A stretch of 6,609 bases of DNA from GCA-002840305 sp964394905 (GTDB lineage Bacteria; Patescibacteriota; Patescibacteriia; Patescibacteriales; UBA12465), in the NCBI GenBank assembly GCA_964394905.1, contig CAYMZF010000027.1, positions 1-6,609 of the forward strand. Reading direction: 5' to 3'. The notes under the pieces were generated by a model. The model made no database searches. It had not been told where the DNA came from and saw nothing but the letters and a program-made list of their open reading frames with translations. The translations under genes and the position numbers were made by a program. This document shows, piece after piece, positions 1 to 6,596 of the stretch. Numbering within the stretch: the first letter of the stretch is position 1; each line of letters opens with the position of its first letter.

Positions 1-2295
1 AGAAAAACCTTCACGCATTTTATCATACTTATCATGAGCCAAAGAAATTAAATAAGTTTTTAATTCATTTCTAATTTCTTCTCTATCACCTTCTTTATTA
101 CTAAAAGCTAAAATGTCATCTTGTTCTTTAGTCTCTAAATTAAAAATAGTTTTGGTGACTTCATTAATTTCTTTTATATTCCAATCGGCCATATTTTCCC
201 CGGCAGTATGAAAGCTAACCGTTTGAATAATTTCCGCTTCTACCATTTCTAAAATAATATCGGATAATTTTCGATCCATTTCTTCTCCTTTTTTTTGTTT
301 GTTATACACATCTAAAACTTCCCGACGTTTTTTGTAAATAGCTTCTCGATGTTTATTGATAACATCATCATATTCAACCACATTTTTTCGAAGATCAAAG
401 TTATTGCCTTCCACTCTTTTTTGAGCGGATTCAATTGAATTTGACACCATCTTATTCTGAATCGGCATATCTTCGGGTAATTTAACCGTTTGCATCATAG
501 TCTTTAAACGATCACCGCCAAAAATTCGCATTAAATCATCTTCGGCCGAAATATAGAATTGACTGGAACCAGGATCCCCTTGACGTCCGGCTCGACCACG
601 AAGTTGATTGTCAATACGACGTGATTCATGTCTTTCGGTACCGATAACGTGTAAGCCTCCTAATTCCTTAACCTTCTCTTGTTCATCTTTTTCCGGCGGA
701 TTACCCCCTAAAATAATATCAACTCCACGACCGGCCATATTAGTAGCTACGGTAATACCGCCTAATCTACCGGCTTGAGCAATAATTTCCGCTTCACGAA
801 AATGATTTTTAGCGTTTAAAATATTTGGATGAAGTCCTTCTCGTTCCATCATATCTCCCAATAATTCATTATCTTCAATTGAGACCGTACCGATAAGAAT
901 AGGTTGACCTAAAGTATGACGACGTTTAACCTCTTCAATTACCGCTTTAAATTTTCCTTCTCTGGTTTGATAAATTAAATCATTAGAATCTTTTCTAACG
1001 TTCGGTTTATTAGTTGGTATAACCACAGTTTCTAATTTATAGATCTTAAAAAATTCTTCCGCTTCCGTTACCGCCGTACCGGTCATACCGGCTAATTTCG
1101 GATACATTCTAAAATAATTTTGAAAAGTAACCGTAGCTAAAGTTTGTGATTCCCTTTGAACCGCGACACCTTCTTTAGCTTCAATCGCTTGATGTAATCC
1201 TTCGCTATAACGACGACCGGGCATCAAACGACCGGTAAATTCATCAACAATAATTATTTCACCGTCCTTTATAACATAATCTTTATCTCGTTTAAAAAGG
1301 ACATGAGCTTTCAGAGCCTGTTCAATATTATGAACATCTTTAACTCCGCCGGCCACATAAATATTTTCCACGCCTAATAATTTTTCCATTTTAGCAATTC
1401 CGGCTTCGGTTAAAGTGGCGGCATGCATTTTTTCATCAATATTATAATCTTCATTTTCTTGTAATTGTCGGACTAATTGAGCAAATCGAGCATAACGATC
1501 GCTTGATTCTTCAGCTGGAGCGCTGATAATCAACGGAGTTCGAGCTTCATCAATTAAGATAGAGTCAACTTCATCCACAATAGCATAATAGAAATCACGT
1601 TGAACCATTTTTTCTAAACTAGATACCATATTATCCCGTAGATAATCAAAACCAAATTCATTATTAGTTCCATAAGTAACATCGCAATCATAGGCTTCTT
1701 TTCGGCTTACTACCCTAAACGGTTTTAAACGAGGATCGAATTCATTTTCATTATTAACTTCCGGATCATAAACTAAAGCGGTATCGTGGACTATAACCCC
1801 GACAGTTAAACCTAAAGCGTTATAGACCGGAGCCATCCAACCGGCACCAACTCGTGACAAATAATCATTAACAGTAACTAAATGAGATCCTTTACCAAGC
1901 AAAGCATTCAGGTATAACGGTAAAGTCGCCACCAAAGTTTTACCTTCACCGGTTTTCATTTCGGCAATTTGTCCGCGATGCAAAATAATACCACCAATCA
2001 TTTGAACATCATAATGCCTTAAACCTAAAATTCGTCGTGAAGCTTCTCTAATATTAGCAAAAGCTTCCGGTAAAATTTCATTTAATAAATTTTGTTGTTC
2101 TTCGTAAGTATAATCTTTTTCAAAACCGGGTAAACTACCTAAACGTTTTTTTAAATCTAGTGTAACTTCTTTTAATTCATTATCACTTTTTTTCTTGAAA
2201 TCTTCTTCTAAAGAATTTATTTTATCAATTATTGGTTGAATTGATTTTATAATCTTCAAATTCGGATCACCTAAAATTTTATCCCAAAATCCCAT
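1..2295 (-). CDS. secA: Preprotein translocase ATPase SecA (C-terminus cut by window edge)
   Basis: SecA is the cytosolic motor that drives unfolded preproteins through the SecYEG channel using ATP. The frame is open for 765 codons from ATG at 2295 (MGFWDKIL) to the left edge. Visible in order: the QMIGG motif before the P-loop; Walker A MKTGEGKT at residues 113-120; ITYGT-like VTYGTNNEFGFDYLRDNM from about 206; DEVDSILIDEARTPL from 241 (Walker B); the preprotein cross-linking domain from about 255; IVDEFTGRLMPGRR at about 349; MTGTA at 404-408; TNMAGRGVDI at about 518; GTERHESRRID at about 552 and RGRAGRQGDPGSSQF from 566. The helical scaffold/wing region follows, and the usual C-terminal LxxxW..HL..MD..R motif lies beyond the edge. 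Compared with remembered E. coli SecA there is an insertion of about 25 residues in NBD1 (about 169-196). It starts 17 bases after hpf without a Shine-Dalgarno sequence. Truncation is an edge effect; no frameshift is seen. Identification is essentially certain. Confidence 0.98.
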   Translation of the reverse strand, partial: MGFWDKILGDPNLKIIKSIQPIIDKINSLEEDFKKKSDNELKEVTLDLKKRLGSLPGFEKDYTYEEQQNLLNEILPEAFANIREASRRILGLRHYDVQMIGGIILHRGQIAEMKTGEGKTLVATLPLYLNALLGKGSHLVTVNDYLSRVGAGWMAPVYNALGLTVGVIVHDTALVYDPEVNNENEFDPRLKPFRVVSRKEAYDCDVTYGTNNEFGFDYLRDNMVSSLEKMVQRDFYYAIVDEVDSILIDEARTPLIISAPAEESSDRYARFAQLVRQLQENEDYNIDEKMHAATLTEAGIAKMEKLLGVENIYVAGGVKDVHNIEQALKAHVLFKRDKDYVIKDGEIIIVDEFTGRLMPGRRYSEGLHQAIEAKEGVAVQRESQTLATVTFQNYFRMYPKLAGMTGTAVTEAEEFFKIYKLETVVIPTNKPNVRKDSNDLIYQTREGKFKAVIEEVKRRHTLGQPILIGTVSIEDNELLGDMMEREGLHPNILNAKNHFREAEIIAQAGRLGGITVATNMAGRGVDIILGGNPPEKDEQEKVKELGGLHVIGTERHESRRIDNQLRGRAGRQGDPGSSQFYISAEDDLMRIFGGDRLKTMMQTVKLPEDMPIQNKMVSNSIESAQKRVEGNNFDLRKNVVEYDDVINKHREAIYKKRREVLDVYNKQKKGEEMDRKLSDIILEMVEAEIIQTVSFHTAGENMADWNIKEINEVTKTIFNLETKEQDDILAFSNKEGDREEIRNELKTYLISLAHDKYDKMREGFS

Positions 2296-2312
2296 ATATT
2301 TTTATTTTAATT

Positions 2313-2636
2313 TTATTTTCCTCTTTTTTTATCTATTTTCTTTTCTTTATATTTTTTAATCATTATAATTAAGTGATCTTTAACTTTATCAATAGCTTTA
2401 TTGATAGTTTTTTCAGTTTTTTCCACTCTTAATATTTCTCCCGGAACAAATAAATTAACTTCCGCTCTATAAACCTTACCGTTATTTTGGGTGGTGACCG
2501 AATGTTCTAAATCAATATCGCAATTAGTAATTTTAATATCACCTAAATATTTTTCAATCATTTTTATCTTTTTATCCAAATAATCTTTCACTTTATCGGT
2601 TAACTCAATTTTTGTTGTTTTAATTCTTGTTTTCAT
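2313..2636 (-). CDS. hpf: Short ribosome hibernation promoting factor (HPF/RaiA family)
   Basis: A 107-residue protein of the HPF/RaiA (sigma-54 modulation/S30EA) family, which binds the decoding region of the 30S subunit and silences idle ribosomes. The pattern fits the beta-alpha-beta-beta-beta-alpha fold: a first strand (residues 3-8), helix LTDKVKDYLDKKIKMIEKYL (12-31), central strands with KVYRAEVNLFVPGEILRVEK (54-73) and a second helix with the family signature AIDKVKDHL (81-89) ending in KYKEKK. The last ten residues are almost all Lys, Arg or Asp, as in basic rRNA-contacting tails. Length matches the short type; the C-terminal dimerisation domain of long HPF, needed for 100S formation without RMF, is absent. 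It sits 40 bases after rseP and 17 before secA, the same neighbour relation as hpf-secA in Firmicutes. Start ATG at 2636 fits the family N-terminus. Whether it acts more like HPF or RaiA (YfiA) cannot be told. Confidence 0.9.
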   Translation of the reverse strand: MKTRIKTTKIELTDKVKDYLDKKIKMIEKYLGDIKITNCDIDLEHSVTTQNNGKVYRAEVNLFVPGEILRVEKTEKTINKAIDKVKDHLIIMIKKYKEKKIDKKRGK

Positions 2637-2650
2637 AATTTTGTATTTTA

Positions 2651-2656
2651 ATTATA
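2651..2656 (-). promoter_or_regulatory. Possible -10 box ahead of hpf
   Basis: The 40-base rseP-hpf gap, longest inside the putative operon, holds a perfect TATAAT on the minus strand 14 bases before the hpf start. A start site about 7 bases downstream would leave a leader of only several bases. No good -35 box is seen at 16-18 bases (the 17-base position reads TAAAAA). A separate promoter would make sense for a stress-type gene like hpf, but a chance match in AT-rich DNA is equally likely. Confidence 0.2.
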
Positions 2657-2676
2657 ATAAAAATCAAATTAATTTT

Positions 2677-3813
2677 TTAACCGAAGATATTTAAAATATC
2701 TTTAAAGGTTACCCAAACAACTAAAGCCATAAGTAACATAAATCCGATATTATGAAAAACCGCTTCAATTTCTTGCTTAACCGGTTTTCCTTTTATTTTT
2801 TCAATTAGTAAAAACAATAATCGACCGCCATCTAAAGCCGGAAAAGGTAGAATGTTAATAATAGCTAAATTTAAAGACAATAATGCCGTAAATTGAAGCA
2901 AATAAACAAAACCCATTCTAACCATTTGTCCGGTTAAATCAGCAATGCCAATCGGTCCGGCCACTTCAACGGACGCTCCTTGTCCGACAATTAAATTTCT
3001 AATCAAATCATAAAAAGCATAAACTATCGCCCATAATAATTGACCGGTCATTTTGGCTCCTTCCCATAAAGCTCTATACCAAGGATATTGAATAGTGGCT
3101 GTATCGGAAAAAGCGATACCAATAATTTTTTTATCGCTACCGTCTTGAACTTTAGGAACAATATTAAATTCTTTAACTTCATCAGCCCTACTAACCGTCA
3201 AGGAAATATTATTATCCGTATCAGCTTCGATAAAATTTATAACATCATCGCTTGATTTTACTTCTTGACCGTCAATACTTTTAATAATATCGGAAGTTTG
3301 AAGTCCGGCTTCTAACGCCGGTGAATCAGCTATCACTTGAGCAATTTGAACTTGACTGTTTTTAACTCTGGCTCCAGCCGGTAAATTATTTAAATCAACT
3401 GATTGCGGAAAACCGATCATCAGCCCGGCTGAAATTATTACCAAGGCTAAAACGATATTCATAAAAACACCCGAAGCTAAAATAACGGCTCGTTTCCATA
3501 TTTTTTTAGATGAAAAACTATCGGTCATGTCTTTATCTTCACCGTCTTGACCTTTAATTTTGACAAAACCACCGACTAAAATCCAATTAATGGAATAAAT
3601 AGTGTCGGAATTATCTTCCACTTTTTTATTTCCCCAAACTTTTTTCCATTTCCCTTCTTTATTTTTGTAAACACCAAAAATTCTAGGAGGAAAACCAAAA
3701 CCGAATTCTTCCGACTTAACACCCAAACGACGAGCGGAGAAATAATGACCAAATTCATGAACAAAAACTAAAACTGACAAAACTAATACAAAAACAATAA
3801 TTGTTATTAACAT
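2677..3813 (-). CDS. rseP: Site-2-type intramembrane zinc metalloprotease RseP
   Basis: A 378-residue M50-family membrane protease that cleaves transmembrane segments, such as anti-sigma factors in regulated proteolysis and leftover signal peptides. The first transmembrane helix (about 2-25) carries the zinc site HEFGH at 19-23. A membrane-associated section with GFGFPPRIFG (38-47) and ILVGGFVKIKG (78-88) follows, then a second helix around 109-133 beginning with the GVFMN motif. A single PDZ domain spans about 155-222 (ADSPALEAGL, DIIKSIDGQEV). A third helix lies around 303-322 leading into NILPFPALDGGRL, which supplies the third zinc ligand (Asp328). A fourth helix is at about 353-370. Between 49 and 73 there is a charged Lys/Trp-rich insertion absent from E. 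coli RseP as I recall it. All catalytic residues are present, so it should be active. It starts 16 bases after frr; uppS, cdsA and dxr, which commonly separate these two genes, are not here. The substrate is unknown. Confidence 0.95.
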   Translation of the reverse strand: MLITIIVFVLVLSVLVFVHEFGHYFSARRLGVKSEEFGFGFPPRIFGVYKNKEGKWKKVWGNKKVEDNSDTIYSINWILVGGFVKIKGQDGEDKDMTDSFSSKKIWKRAVILASGVFMNIVLALVIISAGLMIGFPQSVDLNNLPAGARVKNSQVQIAQVIADSPALEAGLQTSDIIKSIDGQEVKSSDDVINFIEADTDNNISLTVSRADEVKEFNIVPKVQDGSDKKIIGIAFSDTATIQYPWYRALWEGAKMTGQLLWAIVYAFYDLIRNLIVGQGASVEVAGPIGIADLTGQMVRMGFVYLLQFTALLSLNLAIINILPFPALDGGRLLFLLIEKIKGKPVKQEIEAVFHNIGFMLLMALVVWVTFKDILNIFG

Positions 3814-3829
3814 AAAATAATTTTAAATT

Positions 3830-4384
3830 TTAAATTTCCATTATCTCTATTTCTTTCTTATCCCGAATCGCTTTTAATTCATCGTTTAATTTTCCGATTT
3901 CTTCATCTAATTCTTTTATAAAACGAAACTTATCATCTTCCCCTACTTCCTTTTTAGAAAAAGCTTCTTCAATCGCCGTTTTTATTTCATCTCGTAATTG
4001 TCGAGCGGAAATTTTGGCTTTCTCTAATTTCTCATTAAGCTTTTTAACTGATTCTAAACGATTTTCTTGAGTCATTTGAGGAATAGTTATTCTAATTTTA
4101 TCCCCCTCATTCATCACTCCTACACCTAAATTAGATTCAATAATGGCTTTTTCAATGCTTTTAGTGACATTTTTATCCCAAGGAGCTAAAACAATACAAC
4201 GAGCATCACTAACCGAAATATTGGCTACGGCGTTAATAGGGTTTTTTACTCCGTAAGCCTCTACTAAAATTCCGTCCAAAATAGCCGGATTAGCTCGACC
4301 TACTTTTACATTGGCAATATCCTTCTTGAAAAAATCATTTATCTTGAAAAAATCGTCTTTTTTGTTTTGAATATAAATATTCAT
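3830..4384 (-). CDS. frr: Ribosome recycling factor
   Basis: Ribosome recycling factor, which with EF-G and IF-3 splits the post-termination ribosome in the cytoplasm. At 184 residues it has the standard family length (E. coli 185). The N-terminal helix of the three-helix bundle leads to VGRANPAILDGILVEAYG (28-45), where Arg30 and the NPAILD core are family hallmarks. The small beta domain II (about 31-104) includes PINAVANISV, APWDKN, IEKAI, SNLGV and IRITIPQMTQENR. The long helices follow: ARQLRDEI (127-134) places Arg128 and Arg131 where E. coli has Arg129 and the essential Arg132. The C-terminal KELDEEIGKLNDELKAIRDKK closes the bundle. The start ATG at 4384 lies 20 bases after the lipoprotein stop and has no Shine-Dalgarno sequence; a start further downstream would remove bundle helix residues. 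Probably cotranscribed with the genes on both sides. Confidence 0.97.
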   Translation of the reverse strand: MNIYIQNKKDDFFKINDFFKKDIANVKVGRANPAILDGILVEAYGVKNPINAVANISVSDARCIVLAPWDKNVTKSIEKAIIESNLGVGVMNEGDKIRITIPQMTQENRLESVKKLNEKLEKAKISARQLRDEIKTAIEEAFSKKEVGEDDKFRFIKELDEEIGKLNDELKAIRDKKEIEIMEI

Positions 4385-4404
4385 ATTTTTTAAATTATTA
4401 TTAA

Positions 4405-5511
4405 TTATTTTTCAATTTTTTTAATACCCAAATAAACAATATTAGGATTACTGAAATCAACGATAATTGAACTTCCGACTCGAGAAGTCGGTAAACTTTT
4501 TACCGTCCAAGTACTGCCACCGTCGGATGAACGATAAAAAGAAGTATTGGTGATATAGTATAATTCTTGTCCGTCTTTAGGATTAACGGCAATATCATTG
4601 ATAGTAGAATCACTTTCCGGAGTAAGTAAAGATAATTTGGTCCAACTTTCTCCTTCATCATAAGAACGTAAAATAACTTTATCGGTCGCTACCAACAAAG
4701 AATTATCAGCCGTAGAATAAACTAAATTTTTAAAATTAACTCCTAAATTAAATTCTTTTAAAGAATCATTATAATTAGTCCAATTAGTATTATCAAATTG
4801 ATTACTATATTTTTCTAATTCTTCTAAGCTAGCTCCACCGGAAGAATTAAATTTGTAGACGCCTGATTTGGTGGTAGCTATAAAAACCGATCGACTATCA
4901 TTAGGATTAACCAGAATTTTTTTGATACCATCATTTAATCTTTGAATAGCTTTCCAAGAGACACCACCGTCTAAACTGCGTAAAACATCACCGCGAGAAG
5001 TTCCTAAATAAACAATATTATTATCATAATGATCAATGGCTACCGATAAAACCGTTACCCCGGTATTGTTATCAAAATAGGCTTGAGTAAAACTACGACC
5101 GCAATCAACACTTTTATATAATTTATTGCTCATAGCGGAAAATATAGTACATTTATTTTGACTACCTACAGCAACATCATTAACGGTAATATCACTTGAT
5201 AAAGCTGAAACTTTATTCCAACCGTTAGCCACATTATAGGTATAATAAAGACCACCGTCCACCATAGCCAAATAAACCGCTCCACTGTCACCGGGATCCA
5301 TTACCATTTTATTAATATCAATTCCGGAAATATTACCTGGAGTACCGGAAATTGTCGGCATATATGGCATTTGACGCCAAGTATCGCCTTTATTGGAACT
5401 GACAAAAACTCCACCATTATCTTGACTAGTACCGCTTGATTTAGTGGAAAAAGAACAAGCAGTCAATAAAAAAAGTCCCGATAAAATAACTAAAAGTTTA
5501 ACTTTTTTCAT
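4405..5511 (-). CDS. Secreted lipoprotein with seven-bladed Asp-box beta-propeller
   Basis: A 368-residue exported lipoprotein of unknown function. The N-terminus is a textbook type II signal peptide: MKKVK, a hydrophobic core and the lipobox LTAC with Cys19 as the predicted lipidated residue, then a Ser/Thr/Gly linker to about 33. The rest is built of repeats of the form (V/L)Y(L/I)(A/G)T..GVYRSxDGGxTW, the BNR/Asp-box hairpin known from sialidases, sortilin and Ycf48-like proteins. Intact or near-intact Asp-boxes are at 38-45 (SSNKGDTW), 134-141 (SVDCGRSF), 179-186 (SLDGGVSW), 283-290 (SYDEGESW) and 328-335 (SSDGGSTW); degenerate ones are at 91-98 and about 222-229. Asp-boxes are structural turns, and the sequence alone does not prove sialidase or other glycosidase activity. 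The protein ends with a lone strand (IVYLGI, 358-363) that would complete the N-terminal blade. It is the first gene after the best promoter of the window and leads into frr by a 20-base gap. Anchoring at the outer face of the cytoplasmic membrane is the likely location. Confidence 0.85.
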   Translation of the reverse strand: MKKVKLLVILSGLFLLTACSFSTKSSGTSQDNGGVFVSSNKGDTWRQMPYMPTISGTPGNISGIDINKMVMDPGDSGAVYLAMVDGGLYYTYNVANGWNKVSALSSDITVNDVAVGSQNKCTIFSAMSNKLYKSVDCGRSFTQAYFDNNTGVTVLSVAIDHYDNNIVYLGTSRGDVLRSLDGGVSWKAIQRLNDGIKKILVNPNDSRSVFIATTKSGVYKFNSSGGASLEELEKYSNQFDNTNWTNYNDSLKEFNLGVNFKNLVYSTADNSLLVATDKVILRSYDEGESWTKLSLLTPESDSTINDIAVNPKDGQELYYITNTSFYRSSDGGSTWTVKSLPTSRVGSSIIVDFSNPNIVYLGIKKIEK

Positions 5512-5571
5512 ATTTTTTTATTAATTTTTAATTTTAATTATATTTTAAAAAATTACTAAAATCTGTCTATT

Positions 5572-5600
5572 ATTATATAATATTTATACATTTACCGCAA
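5572..5600 (-). promoter_or_regulatory. Candidate sigma-70 promoter for the lipoprotein-frr-rseP-hpf-secA unit
   Basis: On the minus strand a perfect TATAAT lies at 5577-5572, and TTGCGG, which keeps the TTG core of the -35 box, lies exactly 17 bases upstream at 5600-5595. The -35 box overlaps the last codons of holB. Transcription would start near 5565, giving an untranslated leader of about 54 bases before ATG at 5511. The 72-base gap is the largest in the window, which supports a new transcription start here. AT-rich DNA gives chance -10 boxes often, so this is a candidate only. Confidence 0.45.
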
Positions 5601-6552
5601 TGTATTCCAAGACCGAACGTAAATTAATATTTGATTTTAAATAGTCTTCCGCCGTAGTTATTATTAAAGATTTTTGGCCTAAAACTTCAGAAGTTAATTC
5701 TTCGGTTTTAAGAGTCTTTAATCTGTCTAACGCAAAATCGTTTTTTATATAATCACATTGATTATAGTTTAAAAATATCAAATCCCTGATAACTGATTGC
5801 CAAATTTGTAAGATAGAAAAATTATTCAAAATATCATTTTTTTTAATAATTTCATCAATAATTTTTAAACGTTCCGAGAAAATAGCCGGTAAAAAATCTA
5901 AAAAAGAATTAACGACCGATTGATAATCTTGGTATAAATTTTCATTATCTAAAAATTGTAAAGCCACTGACGGCCGACCGTCGGATAATCGAGCCAAAGA
6001 GCGAGCTAAATTAGGACTAACGGAAAAATTATCAACTAAATTTTGATAAATCAAATCATCTTTAACCGGAAAAAGATTTATCACTTGTCCCCGTGAAGCG
6101 ATGGTTTTTGGTAAAGATTCCACATCATTAACGGTTAAAATTATTATTGTTTTATTATTAGCTTCTTCTAATACTTTAAGTAAAGCATTAGCAGAATTAT
6201 CGTTTAAATACTCCGCTTCTTTTATAATCGCGGCTCGATAAGAATTCATAAAAGAACCGGAATGAAAGTGAGCGATAAAATCTCTAATTTGATCAATAGA
6301 AATATTTTTTTTATCATCTTCCCTTTCTATCACCCAAAAATCACTGTTAGTTTCTAAAAAATTTTCATTAATCTTTAAACCCGGTAAATCTTTAATAAAA
6401 ATATTGGTAATAAAATTTTTAGCTAAAGAGAATTTACCTAAACCGGTCGGTCCGGAAAAAATATAAAAATTAGCAATTTGACCATTGCTTAAACTTTTAT
6501 CTAAATATTCAACGGCTTTTTGATTACCGATTATTTTCCATTTAAATTCCAT
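5584..6552 (-). CDS. holB: DNA polymerase III delta' subunit (clamp loader, HolB-like)
   Basis: A 322-residue clamp-loader AAA+ protein. Delta' is the stationary subunit that, with delta and DnaX, opens the sliding clamp for loading. Visible: the family start KWKIIGNQKAVEYLDKSL (4-21); the P-loop region FSGPTGLGKFSLAK (32-45); DFWVIE at 71-76; SIDQIRDF (85-92); the degenerate Walker B region AAIIKEAEYLN (107-117) followed by the hallmark SANALLKVLEE (120-130); and the sensor-1/SRC region IASRGQVINL (151-160). The lid domain includes LARLSDGRPSVAL (about 187-199), and the helical collar domain fills the rest. The P-loop Ser/Thr after Lys40 is replaced by Phe41, the SRC motif reads SRG, and the four-Cys zinc module between P-loop and Walker B is missing. 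This fits a non-hydrolysing delta' better than DnaX, which would be longer and keep these residues. Start ATG at 6552 gives the expected N-terminus. The gene is separated from the next by 72 bases and may be its own unit. Confidence 0.9.
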   Translation of the reverse strand: MEFKWKIIGNQKAVEYLDKSLSNGQIANFYIFSGPTGLGKFSLAKNFITNIFIKDLPGLKINENFLETNSDFWVIEREDDKKNISIDQIRDFIAHFHSGSFMNSYRAAIIKEAEYLNDNSANALLKVLEEANNKTIIILTVNDVESLPKTIASRGQVINLFPVKDDLIYQNLVDNFSVSPNLARSLARLSDGRPSVALQFLDNENLYQDYQSVVNSFLDFLPAIFSERLKIIDEIIKKNDILNNFSILQIWQSVIRDLIFLNYNQCDYIKNDFALDRLKTLKTEELTSEVLGQKSLIITTAEDYLKSNINLRSVLEYIAVNV

Positions 6553-6554
6553 AA

Positions 6555-6568
6555 ATTATATAAGTATA
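6555..6568 (-). promoter_or_regulatory. Possible -10 region ahead of holB
   Basis: Minus-strand TATACT (6568-6563) and TATAAT (6560-6555) lie just before the holB ATG at 6552. Upstream is a T-rich stretch with TTGTTT-like sequence but no -35 box at ideal spacing. A promoter is expected here if the element at the right edge is a terminator of the preceding gene. The boxes are so close to the ATG that the mRNA would be nearly leaderless. Confidence 0.25.
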
Positions 6569-6596
6569 ATAACAAAAACATTAGAAAAAAACAAAT

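Noticed and set aside
1..2295. secA as a broken pseudogene
   Set aside because: The frame is open without stops to the edge and all motifs are intact in order; the missing C-terminus is due only to the window end.
3576..3764. A 62-codon minus-strand reading frame
   Set aside because: It lies wholly inside rseP in another frame on the same strand, over conserved rseP sequence, and its hydrophobic/Lys-rich product resembles nothing known. It is a shadow frame.
3814..3836. Short direct repeat of AAATTTA-like units at the rseP-frr junction
   Set aside because: Two imperfect copies in AT-rich DNA are expected by chance and partly lie in the frr stop region; no functional sign.
4405..5511. Lipoprotein as a sialidase because of its BNR/Asp-box repeats
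   Set aside because: Asp-boxes are structural and occur in many non-enzymes; I see no arginine triad or FRIP-type motif of sialidases.
5512..5583. Riboswitch or stable hairpin in the holB-lipoprotein gap
   Set aside because: The stretch is almost pure A/T with only weak AT palindromes; no GC stem, no T-tract terminator with a stem, and no known riboswitch motif is visible.
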